A stretch of DNA of 5,495 nucleotides from Pseudomonadota bacterium (GTDB lineage Bacteria > Pseudomonadota > Gammaproteobacteria > Acidithiobacillales > Acidithiobacillaceae): NCBI GenBank assembly GCA_021839095.1, contig JAKCBU010000102.1:1-5495 (forward strand), given 5' to 3'. Below the pieces are notes generated by a model that worked only from the letters and a program-made list of their open reading frames with translations, ran no database searches and had not been told where the DNA came from. Numbering within the stretch: position 1 is the first letter of the stretch; the number at the start of each line of letters is the position of its first letter. The translations under genes and the position numbers were made by a program. Shown here piece after piece: positions 1 through 5,495 of the stretch.

Positions 1-1
1 G

Positions 2-1428
2 TTTTCCTGGCCCTCCTTGCTGCTTTTCGGCGGCGATGCCCTGGCGCTGGCGGCCGCTTTTTATTTCGGGCGCATCGCCCATGCCATTTATTACGACAAA
101 GACGTTCTCCACGTCTTGCTGCATTGGTGGGGAACGGCATTTTCGGCCAATCTGCTGCTTTTCCCTCTCATGGCCTGCATCGCGCTCCTGTGGTTCTTCC
201 TCCGTGGCCATTACAGCCGGGCCAAGGCCTTTTGGGATGAGCTGGGCGAGGTCCTGCAGGTGCTCAGCATCCTCGCGCTCTTCAATGCCGCTTTCGCCTT
301 TTCCGGCAAGCTGCCCCTCTCCCGGCTCTGGCTGTTCAGCACCTGGCTGCTGGCGCTGATCCTCCTGCCCCTGCTGCGCGCGGCCATCCATCTGCTCATC
401 TCCCGCAGCCGCCGCTGGCAGCGTCCCTATGTGCTGCTGGGTTGCGGCGCCAATGCGGGGGAGGCGGCGCGGGCCTTTGCCAGCGAGCCCCTCCTCGGCT
501 ACCGGCTACAGGCGGTCCTGCTGCCTGCGGAAGCGGGTGCGGTGAGCGGCGATCTCCCTGCGGAGATCCCCCGCATTCCCCTGGGAGCGGACCCGCTGGC
601 GACCATTGCCCAACTCGGCAACCCCCATGTGGTGCTGGCCCTGGAGATGGATCAGTGGCAGGCCATGGAAGGATTGGTGTGGACCCTGGGCTTGCGCTAT
701 CCCCATCTGACCATCGCTCCCCCCTTGCGCGGTCTGCCCATCTTCGGCCTGGAGACGCTGCATTTCTTCAGCCATGAGGTCTTCATGCTGCGGGCGCGGG
801 ACAACCTCGCCCGCCCTGGGCCGCGGATCATCAAACGGGCCTTTGATCTGGTGGCGGCCAGCATCCTGGTGCTGCTCCTGTCGCCCCTGCTGCTCTTTCT
901 GGCGTGGCGGATTCGCCGGAACGATGGTGGGCCGGTGTTTTTTGTGCAGGAACGGGTAGGGCGGGGTGGGCAACCCTTTCCCTGTTACAAGTTCCGCAGC
1001 ATGGTCATCGATGCCGAAAGCCGTCTGCGGCAATATCTTACCAGCCACCCCGAGTTGCACGCCGAGTATCAGCGCATTTCAAGCTGCGTGATGACCCCCG
1101 CGTGACACGCATCGGGCGCCTTCTGCGCCGCACCAGCCTGGATGAACTACCCCAATTGTTCAACGTGCTCCGGGGCGAAACGAGCTTGGTGGGCCCGCGT
1201 CCTCTGCTGGACCGGGAGCTGGAGTGCTACGGCAACGGTTTTGCCCTCTATCGCCAGATGCATCCCGGAATCACCGGCCTGTGGCAGACCAGCGGTCGCT
1301 CTGAGACCACCTTCACCGAACGCGCCTCTCTGGACGCGTGGTACGTGAAGAACTGGTCCCTGTGGTATGACATCGTCATCCTGCTGCGTACCGTCAATGT
1401 GGTATTGCTCCGGGACAGGGCGTACTGA
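2..1428 (+). pseudogene. wbaP: WbaP-like undecaprenyl-phosphate sugar-1-phosphate transferase, 5'-partial and frameshifted
   Basis: This family moves a sugar-1-phosphate (galactose in the archetype WbaP) from a UDP-sugar to undecaprenyl phosphate on the inner face of the cytoplasmic membrane, the first step of O-antigen or exopolysaccharide repeat-unit assembly. The frame is open from base 2 with no convincing start, so probably only a few N-terminal residues are missing. About four hydrophobic segments (bases 14-75, 110-200, 245-305, 325-395) are followed by a soluble, Rossmann-like middle region (about 430-790). Next comes the PglC-like catalytic domain: the re-entrant helix with LLSPLLL (about 835-905), then ERVGRGGQPFPCYKFRSM (950-1005). 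This frame stops at 1105 after an unrelated tail (ISSCVMTPA). From about base 1075 the frame one base back continues the family sequence: [27 protein letters not shown], then LVGPRP, GITGLWQ and a stop at 1426-1428. The catalytic Asp-Glu pair (1141-1146) lies only in that second frame. Adding one base near 1076 restores a full-length protein, so this is either a recent null mutation or a sequence error. Sugar specificity cannot be told. Confidence 0.88.
1064..1080 (+). other. Frameshift site in the sugar transferase gene (one base apparently missing)
   Basis: Upstream, the frame starting at base 2 reads AEYQR and then loses similarity. Downstream, the frame starting at base 1 reads HFKLRDDPR, which is the expected family continuation. 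Inserting any single base between 1075 and 1076 gives [14 protein letters not shown], where a G would give Asp. I see no X-XXY-YYZ slippery heptamer here, so programmed frameshifting is unlikely. Confidence 0.8.
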
Positions 1429-1525
1429 CGGGCGGCACAAATCCACGTTGGGCCGTGGGGGACGTAGCCCGGCGGGGGGGAATTCAGTTAGACTACGGCT
1501 ACCCACAACCCAAGAAGAAGGACTT
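1429..1525 (+). other. Spacer between the sugar transferase and secB; no confident promoter or terminator
   Basis: This 97-base spacer has no gene. It contains a run of seven G (1474-1480) followed by AATTC, a weak -10-like TAGACT (1489-1494) without a matching -35, and a 6-bp inverted repeat GTAGCC (1464-1469) / GGCTAC (1497-1502) with a 27-base loop. No GC-rich hairpin followed by a T tract is visible, so I cannot say whether secB has its own promoter. Confidence 0.5.
1515..1522 (+). promoter_or_regulatory. Ribosome binding site of secB
   Basis: AGAAGGA-type purine stretch (AAGAAGGA, 1515-1522) ends three bases before ATG 1526. The spacing is short but the match is good. It supports ATG 1526 over the in-frame upstream extension (open from 1367), which lies inside the transferase gene, and over the next in-frame ATG at 1550. 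Confidence 0.6.
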
Positions 1526-1975
1526 ATGGACGAACAGGAAGCAGTTTTCATGATCGAACGCATCTACGTGAAAGACATCTCTTTTGAGTCGCCCAACGCG
1601 CCCCTCAGTTTTGTGCAGACCGAGGCGCCGACCGTAGATGTGGGGCTGAACACCGCCAGTACCGTCGTGGAAGGGATGGAAGGACTTACCGAAGTGACGC
1701 TGACGGTGACCGTCAAGGCCAAGGCGGGTGAGAGCACCTACTTTGCCGTAGAAGTTCAGCAGTCGGGTCTGTTCCGGGTTCAGAACATCCCGGAAGAGCA
1801 CATGCCCGCCCTGTTGGCGGTGCATTGCCCGACCATCCTGTTCCCGTATGCGCGGGAAGTGGTTGCAGATCTGGTCGGTCGCGGTGGTTTCCAGCCATTG
1901 CACCTGCACCCGGTGAATTTCGAGGCCCTGTATCAGCAGGCGCAGACCCAGCAGCAGAACTATACGACGCAATAA
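1526..1975 (+). CDS. secB: Protein-export chaperone SecB
   Basis: SecB is a cytosolic homotetrameric chaperone that keeps preproteins unfolded and hands them to SecA at the Sec translocon. The 149-residue product is close to the usual length (155 in E. coli). Family signatures run through the whole protein: ERIYVKDISFESPNAP (11-26), the beta-rich core with VTLTVTVKAKAGE (57-69) and FAVEVQQSGLF (73-83), and the hallmark CPTILFPYARE (101-111), ending in the LHLHPVNFEALY block (125-136). The N-terminus MDEQEAVFMIERIY aligns well with the start of E. coli SecB, which supports this start. The C-terminal tail is Gln-rich (QQAQTQQQ). gpsA begins three bases after the stop, the same order as in E. 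coli (secB-gpsA), so the two are almost certainly one transcript. Nothing looks broken. Confidence 0.97.
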   Translation: MDEQEAVFMIERIYVKDISFESPNAPLSFVQTEAPTVDVGLNTASTVVEGMEGLTEVTLTVTVKAKAGESTYFAVEVQQSGLFRVQNIPEEHMPALLAVHCPTILFPYAREVVADLVGRGGFQPLHLHPVNFEALYQQAQTQQQNYTTQ

Positions 1976-1978
1976 TCC

Positions 1979-3013
1979 ATGCGTTGGGCAATGCTGGGCG
2001 GCGGTCACTGGGGGACGGCGCTGGCCGTATATCTGCTGCGCCAGAGGCATATCGTGCAGCTTTGGGGACGGCGCGCCGAGCGCTTGCCCTGTCAGCCCGC
2101 CCGGACGGACCTTTTTCCCGTATTTCCAGAGTGCGCGCGGCCGGAAGGATTGCACTGCACGGTGGACCTCGCCGCTGCGGTACAGCGCAGCGAGGGCATT
2201 GTCCTTGCGGTGCCCAGTCATGCGTTGCGTGGCCTGCTGACGCATCTGCTCCCCTGTCTGCCGCCCAACGCACTGCTCGTCCTCGCCAGCAAAGGGCTGG
2301 AAGTGCCGAGCGCCTTGCGCCTCGACCAGGTGTTGCGGGAAATCTTGCCGGAGGCGCCTCTGGTGGTGCTTTCCGGCCCGAGTTTCGCCCATGACCTGAT
2401 GCTCGGCAAACCACTGGCGATGACGGCGGCGTCTACCGATCCGAGCCATGCCCAGCGGGTGGCCGAGGCCTTTGGCAGTGCGCAGATGCGGGTCTACACC
2501 AGTGATGATGTAGCGGGCGTCTGTCTGGGCGGGGCGATCAAGAATGTGCTGGCCATTGCCGCCGGTATTTCCGATGGTCTGGGCAATGGCGACAGTGCCC
2601 GTGCCGCGCTCATCACCCGCGGGATGGCAGAGTTGCATCGCCTGGGAACGGCGCTGGGGGGGCGAACCGAGACCTTCATGGGTCTGGCCGGTGCCGGTGA
2701 CCTGATCCTCACGTCCTGCAGCGATCTCTCGCGGAACCGGCGGGTGGGGCTGGGCCTGGGTGGCGGGCTGAGCCTGGAAGCGGTGCTGCGGGGGATTGGC
2801 GAGGAGGCCGAGGGGGTACGCACGGCGCAGGCTTTGTTTCAGCTTGCGCGGAGCCTGGGGGTGGATATGCCGATTACCGAACAGGTCTATCGCGTGCTGT
2901 TCGAGGGCGCCGCGCCGCGCGTCGCAAGCGATGAGCTGATGCGCCGCGCCCTGCGTTCCGAGTTGCATGTTTCAGATGACGGCGTCCCTGGGGGTGCCGC
3001 CAGGACCGAGTGA
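1979..3013 (+). CDS. gpsA: NAD(P)-dependent sn-glycerol-3-phosphate dehydrogenase GpsA
   Basis: GpsA reduces dihydroxyacetone phosphate to sn-glycerol 3-phosphate in the cytosol, supplying the backbone for phospholipid synthesis. The 344-residue length is normal (339 in E. coli). The N-terminal Rossmann fold shows GGGHWGTALA (7-16). Other family motifs are VLASKGLE (101-108), SGPSFA (132-137), the catalytic lysine in GGAIKNV (K188), GLGNGDSARAALITRG (200-215), GLAGAGDLILTS (235-246) and SRNRRVG (251-257). The usual Glu before LGGA/VGGA is Cys182 here, and the usual LTCT is LTSC; both are mild departures outside the catalytic lysine. No Shine-Dalgarno sequence precedes ATG 1979, which sits three bases after the secB stop, so initiation is probably coupled to secB translation. 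The gene is followed by a signal-rich spacer before the hopanoid genes. Confidence 0.97.
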   Translation: MRWAMLGGGHWGTALAVYLLRQRHIVQLWGRRAERLPCQPARTDLFPVFPECARPEGLHCTVDLAAAVQRSEGIVLAVPSHALRGLLTHLLPCLPPNALLVLASKGLEVPSALRLDQVLREILPEAPLVVLSGPSFAHDLMLGKPLAMTAASTDPSHAQRVAEAFGSAQMRVYTSDDVAGVCLGGAIKNVLAIAAGISDGLGNGDSARAALITRGMAELHRLGTALGGRTETFMGLAGAGDLILTSCSDLSRNRRVGLGLGGGLSLEAVLRGIGEEAEGVRTAQALFQLARSLGVDMPITEQVYRVLFEGAAPRVASDELMRRALRSELHVSDDGVPGGAARTE

Positions 3014-3031
3014 CGGCGATGGGTCGCGGTG

Positions 3032-3049
3032 CGCCAACCTAGGTGGGCG
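3032..3049. repeat. 18-base near-perfect palindrome downstream of gpsA
   Basis: CGCCAACCTAGGTGGGCG is self-complementary in eight of nine pairs; the only mismatch is A3036/G3045. It begins 18 bases after the gpsA stop codon. No T tract follows, so it is not a standard intrinsic terminator. It may be a protein-binding site, an RNA-processing or 3'-end hairpin, or chance. Confidence 0.45.
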
Positions 3050-3069
3050 GCATAAGGCTGCACATGGGG

Positions 3070-3084
3070 CTGCAAGACTTGCAG
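3070..3084. repeat. Perfect 15-base palindrome, operator-like
   Basis: CTGCAAGACTTGCAG has two perfect 7-base arms around a single A. The right arm contains TTGCAG (3079-3084), the -35 element of the candidate promoter described below. A dyad over a -35 element is the classic position of a repressor operator, but no regulator gene is in the window, so function is inferred. Confidence 0.5.
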
Positions 3085-3107
3085 AACGGGCCCGGGATCG
3101 TTACATT
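3079..3107 (+). promoter_or_regulatory. Weak candidate sigma-70 promoter for the hopanoid genes
   Basis: TTGCAG (3079-3084, 3 of 6 matches to TTGACA, with TTG intact) and TACATT (3102-3107, 4 of 6 matches to TATAAT) are separated by exactly 17 bases. Transcription would start near A3114, just ahead of the hairpins at 3122-3149. Matches at this level occur by chance, so the support comes mainly from position and the overlapping palindrome. Confidence 0.3.
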
Positions 3108-3121
3108 GCCGCCAGATGACA

Positions 3122-3149
3122 GGGTGTTTGTGCACACCCGGACAAACAC
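3122..3149 (+). promoter_or_regulatory. Leader with two mutually exclusive hairpins ahead of the squalene synthase ribosome binding site
   Basis: GTGTTTGT (3124-3131) pairs perfectly with ACAAACAC (3142-3149) around a 10-base loop. Alternatively GGGTGT (3122-3127) pairs perfectly with ACACCC (3134-3139) around a 6-base loop. The left arms overlap, so an RNA can form only one at a time. The outer stem ends three bases before the AAGGAG ribosome binding site at 3153-3158, so the choice of fold could affect translation. It matches no riboswitch class I know. Confidence 0.35.
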
Positions 3150-3152
3150 AAT

Positions 3153-3158
3153 AAGGAG
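3153..3158 (+). promoter_or_regulatory. Strong Shine-Dalgarno sequence AAGGAG
   Basis: AAGGAG ends five bases before ATG 3164, ideal spacing. That ATG, however, is in a different frame from squalene synthase. The nearest squalene-synthase-frame start, TTG 3160, is only one base away and too close. The site therefore serves the mini-ORF, or it served an original start of squalene synthase since put out of frame. Confidence 0.7.
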
Positions 3159-3163
3159 TTTGG

Positions 3164-3190
3164 ATGTCACCAGACAGGACCGCACGTTGA
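3164..3190 (+). CDS. Possible 8-residue leader ORF (MSPDRTAR), or displaced start of squalene synthase
   Basis: ATG 3164 is the best-placed start for AAGGAG 3153-3158. It encodes MSPDRTAR and stops at TGA 3188-3190. That stop shares its A with ATG 3190 of the squalene synthase frame (TGATG), the layout used for translational coupling. The alternative is that one base has been lost just before 3187: restoring it would join the two as MSPDRTARLMAALERA and make ATG 3164 the true start of a protein about nine residues longer. The sequence alone cannot separate the two. The peptide resembles no known leader peptide and has no run of regulatory codons. Confidence 0.4.
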   Translation: MSPDRTAR

Positions 3191-4227
3191 TGGCGGCGTT
3201 GGAGCGGGCCCTGGCGTACCAGGCACAAAGCCTCCAGGCTGTTTCCAGGACCTTTGCCCTGACCATCCCCCAGTTGCCGGAGGTGCTCCGGGACGCGGTC
3301 GGCAACGGTTATCTGTTGTGCCGTATTGCCGACACCATTGAAGACGATCCGGATATGCCCTGGGAAAAAAAGGCCTGTTGGCAGGCGAAATTTCTTCGGG
3401 TGGTGGAGGGTGCGGGCGATCCCGCCGCCTTTGCTGCGGCATTGGGCGCGGACCTGTCGCCGGCGATGCCCGAAGCCGAGCACGATCTGATTCGCCACAC
3501 TCCGGAAGTCGTCGCCATCACCCACAGCCTCAACCCCACCCAGCAGGCGGCGTTGTCCCGCTGCGTGCGGATCATGGGGATGGGAATGGCGGAGTTTCAG
3601 CAGCATGCTTCGTTGCAGGGGCTGGCGGACATGGCGGCCCTGGATCGCTACTGCTATGTGGTCGCGGGTGTCGTCGGTGAAATGCTCACCAGTCTTTTTG
3701 TCGAGTTTGAGCCGCAGCTGGCGGAGCATGATGCGCAGATGCAGCGTTTGGCGGTGTCCTTCGGGCAAGGCCTGCAGATGACCAATATTCTCAAGGACAT
3801 CTGGGATGACTGGCAGCGCGGTGTGAGCTGGATGCCACGCGCGCTGTTTCAGCGCCATGGCTGCGATATTGCCGGGGTGCGGCCCGGTAGTCGGGACCCC
3901 GCGTTCCAGGCGGGTCTCACCGAACTGCTGGGCATTGCCGCGGACCATCTGCAAAATGCCCTGCGCTATACCCTGCTGATACCGGCCGGGCAGACGGGGA
4001 TGCGGGATTTTTGCCTCTGGGCCATTGCCATGGCGGTGCTGACCCTGCGACGAATTGCCGAAAATCCGGCTTTCGCCTCCGGGAGCGAGGTGAAAATCAG
4101 CCGCCGCAGCGTACATCGGGTGGTATTTTTGTCGCGTCTCCTGCATCGCTCCGATGCGCTCCTGCAGTGGAGTTTCCGGGTGGGCGTTAAACCATTGCCT
4201 CTATCTTCCGCTGTCGCGCAACCATGA
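3190..4227 (+). CDS. sqs: Squalene synthase (farnesyl-diphosphate farnesyltransferase, Sqs/FDFT1-like)
   Basis: The enzyme joins two farnesyl diphosphates head to head and reduces presqualene diphosphate with NADPH to squalene, substrate of the cyclase encoded next. The 345-residue product has the trans-isoprenyl head-to-head fold signatures: SRTFALTIPQLP (19-30), first Asp-rich motif DTIEDD (48-53), RYCYVVAGVVGE (153-164), and second Asp-rich motif NILKDIWDDWQRG (199-211). The region FCLWAIAMAVLTLRRI (274-289) also fits. The SRTFALTIP and GYLLCRIADTIED wording points to the single-enzyme FDFT1-like type rather than the HpnC/HpnD/HpnE three-enzyme route, neither of whose other partners is here. 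No C-terminal membrane anchor is seen, unlike eukaryotic enzymes. The frame stays open upstream to 3043, but that stretch is spacer-like. ATG 3190 is chosen because it overlaps the stop of the well-initiated leader ORF; the true start could be 3164 if a base is missing. The stop overlaps shc by ATGA. Confidence 0.92.
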   Translation: MAALERALAYQAQSLQAVSRTFALTIPQLPEVLRDAVGNGYLLCRIADTIEDDPDMPWEKKACWQAKFLRVVEGAGDPAAFAAALGADLSPAMPEAEHDLIRHTPEVVAITHSLNPTQQAALSRCVRIMGMGMAEFQQHASLQGLADMAALDRYCYVVAGVVGEMLTSLFVEFEPQLAEHDAQMQRLAVSFGQGLQMTNILKDIWDDWQRGVSWMPRALFQRHGCDIAGVRPGSRDPAFQAGLTELLGIAADHLQNALRYTLLIPAGQTGMRDFCLWAIAMAVLTLRRIAENPAFASGSEVKISRRSVHRVVFLSRLLHRSDALLQWSFRVGVKPLPLSSAVAQP

Positions 4228-5495
4228 ATCGTATGCTGCAACCGGTGCGCTCTGGCGCGGGCATTTTTCGTTCGTCACTGGATCGGGTGATCGCGCAGGC
4301 GCGTCAGGCGCTGGGCGGTCGGCAGGCGGAGGATGGTCACTGGTGTTTCGAGTTTGAGGCCGATTGCACCATCCCCGCCGAATATATTCTGATGCAGCAT
4401 TATATGGATGAGCGGGACGAGGCTCTGGAGGCCAGGATCGCTGTCTATCTGCGCGGCAAGCAGGCGGATCACGGGGGGTGGCCCCTCTATTACGGCGGCC
4501 ATTTTGACCTGAGTGCGTCGGTAAAGGTCTATTACGCCCTGAAACTCGCGGGCGATGACCCCGAACTGCCGCACATGCGGCGCGCTCGGGAGGCGATCCT
4601 CGCCCATGGCGGAGCGGAACACAGCAATGTGTTCACGCGCATTACCCTGGCGCTTTTTGCCCAGGTGCCGTGGCGGGCGGTGCCCTTCATTCCGGTGGAA
4701 ATCATGCTGCTGCCGCGCTGGTTTCCCTTTCATATCTACAAAGTCGCTTCCTGGTCGCGCACGGTGATGGTGCCCCTGTTTATTCTGTGTAGCCTCAAGG
4801 CGCGCGCCAAAAATCCCCTGCAGGTGCATATCCGGGAGTTGTTCCGTCGACCGCCGGAACAGATTACGGATTATTTCAGCCATGCCCGGCAAGGGATTGT
4901 GGCACACTTCTTTCTGTCTCTGGATCGATTCTGGCGGTTGATGGAGGGCTGGATACCGTGCGGTATCCGGCGCCGTGCCCTGAAGACGGCGGAGGCGTGG
5001 TTCACCGCGCGGATCAATGGGGAGGATGGCCTGAACGGCATTTTTCCGGCCATGGTGAACGCCCACGAGGCCCTGGAGCTGCTCGGTTATCCGCCGGATC
5101 ATGATTATCGTCGGCAAACCGGGGCGGCGCTGCGCAAGCTGGTGGTGGAGCGGGCGAACGACGCCTATTGTCAGCCCTGTGTATCACCCGTCTGGGATAC
5201 CTGTCTCGCGCTCCATGCCCTGCTGGAGCAGGATGGCGAAGTCTCTCCGGCGGTGCAAAACGGTATCCGCTGGCTCAAGGACCGGCAGATCGGTGCCGAA
5301 CCCGGCGACTGGCGGGAGTCACGGCCCCATTTGGCGGGCGGTGGCTGGGCGTTTCAATATGCCAATCCTTATTATCCGGATCTGGATGACACGGCGGCGG
5401 TGGGCTGGGCCCTGGCGCGGGCCGGGCGTGCGGAGGATCGTGACAGTATCGAGAGGGCGGCGAACTGGCTGGCGGGCATGCAATCCAGAAACGGC
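4224..5495 (+). CDS. shc: Squalene-hopene cyclase, 3'-partial
   Basis: This membrane-associated class II triterpene cyclase folds squalene into hopene or diplopterol, the first step committed to hopanoids. The 424 codons present are about two thirds of a typical 630-660 residue enzyme and run off the window without a stop. Visible signatures include GGWPLYYGGHFDLSASVK in the N-terminal barrel, LPRWFPFHIYKVASWSRTVM, GEDGLNGIFPAMVNAHEAL typical of proteobacterial cyclases, SPVWDT (321-326), and WAFQYANPYYPDLDDTA with the catalytic DXDD acid at 386-389. Spacing between SPVWDT and DXDD matches the Alicyclobacillus enzyme (W312, D374-D377) with a constant offset of 12, which argues for an intact fold. 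The window ends inside a QW repeat (MQSRNG). ATG 4224 overlaps the squalene synthase stop (ATGA) and lacks a clear Shine-Dalgarno sequence, so translation is likely coupled. Residues lining the rest of the active site lie outside the window. Confidence 0.97.
   Translation, partial: MNRMLQPVRSGAGIFRSSLDRVIAQARQALGGRQAEDGHWCFEFEADCTIPAEYILMQHYMDERDEALEARIAVYLRGKQADHGGWPLYYGGHFDLSASVKVYYALKLAGDDPELPHMRRAREAILAHGGAEHSNVFTRITLALFAQVPWRAVPFIPVEIMLLPRWFPFHIYKVASWSRTVMVPLFILCSLKARAKNPLQVHIRELFRRPPEQITDYFSHARQGIVAHFFLSLDRFWRLMEGWIPCGIRRRALKTAEAWFTARINGEDGLNGIFPAMVNAHEALELLGYPPDHDYRRQTGAALRKLVVERANDAYCQPCVSPVWDTCLALHALLEQDGEVSPAVQNGIRWLKDRQIGAEPGDWRESRPHLAGGGWAFQYANPYYPDLDDTAAVGWALARAGRAEDRDSIERAANWLAGMQSRNG

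Noticed and set aside
904..1074. Reading the 3' part of the transferase gene as an independent gene starting at ATG 904
   Set aside because: The first 57 or so codons in that frame resemble nothing, while the other frame carries the family sequence over the same bases. Only the part from about 1075 is genuine.
1464..1502. Inverted repeat GTAGCC/GGCTAC upstream of secB as a terminator or operator
   Set aside because: Six base pairs with a 27-base loop are within chance expectation and no T tract or aligned promoter accompanies them.
1499..2968. Long minus-strand open frame (489 codons) opposite secB and gpsA
   Set aside because: It lies antisense to two clearly recognised genes, its translation is low-complexity and Gln/Arg/His-rich with no family motif, and such frames are expected opposite GC-rich coding DNA.
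2984..3006. Hairpin CCTGG/CCAGG at the end of gpsA as a terminator
   Set aside because: It lies inside the coding region, the stem is only 5 bp (7 with a bulge), and no T tract follows.
3043..3189. Squalene synthase starting at GTG 3043 or ATG 3064
   Set aside because: The added residues do not resemble squalene synthase N-termini, neither start has a convincing ribosome binding site, and the stretch is occupied by palindromes and hairpins typical of a spacer.
3366..3372. In-phase slippery heptamer A-AAA-AAG in squalene synthase, with the -1 frame open to 3680
   Set aside because: The heptamer encodes an ordinary Lys-Lys pair, I see no upstream Shine-Dalgarno-like stimulator or clear downstream structure, and a shift would destroy the enzyme. 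The A7 run is more relevant as an indel-prone site.
2887..4146. Long minus-strand open frame (419 codons) opposite the 3' end of gpsA and squalene synthase
   Set aside because: It is antisense to an intact squalene synthase, shows no recognisable domain, and is explained by codon bias of the plus-strand gene.

Overview
This GC-rich window (roughly 60% G+C by eye) is chromosomal DNA with every recognisable gene on the plus strand. It encodes, in order, a WbaP-type polyprenyl-phosphate sugar-1-phosphate transferase (5' end outside the window, reading frame broken by an apparent one-base deletion), the SecB export chaperone, glycerol-3-phosphate dehydrogenase GpsA, a one-enzyme (Sqs/FDFT1-like) squalene synthase, and squalene-hopene cyclase (3' end outside the window). 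I see no RNA genes, mobile elements, CRISPR arrays or long repeats. The organism looks like a hopanoid-producing proteobacterium. The secB-gpsA pair is typical of Proteobacteria, and the SecB, Sqs and SHC sequences plus the base composition fit an acidophile such as Acidithiobacillus. That genus call is an inference from remembered similarity, not from a search.

Layout: 2-1428 is the sugar transferase, probably the tail of an exopolysaccharide or lipopolysaccharide cluster lying to the left. After a 97-base spacer, secB (1526-1975) and gpsA (1979-3013) follow 3 bases apart and are almost certainly cotranscribed. A spacer of 176 bases (3014-3189) separates gpsA from the squalene synthase and is rich in signals. 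It holds an 18-base near-palindrome, a perfect 15-base palindrome overlapping a weak candidate promoter, two mutually exclusive hairpins, a strong ribosome binding site, and an 8-codon mini-ORF whose stop overlaps the likely squalene synthase start. Squalene synthase (3190-4227) and squalene-hopene cyclase (from 4224) overlap by ATGA, so they form a two-gene hopanoid unit.

Functionally the window is about building and supplying the cell envelope. It covers priming of surface polysaccharide on a lipid carrier, targeting of proteins to the Sec translocon, making the glycerol phosphate backbone of phospholipids, and making hopanoids (farnesyl diphosphate to squalene to hopene), which rigidify membranes and are commonly linked to acid tolerance.

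The two points most worth a second look are the frameshift in the sugar transferase, which separates the catalytic Asp-Glu pair from the membrane domain, and the leader of the hopanoid operon. The leader can be read as a coupled mini-ORF or as a second one-base deletion in the same direction. No wholly new system is evident; the five genes belong to known families.
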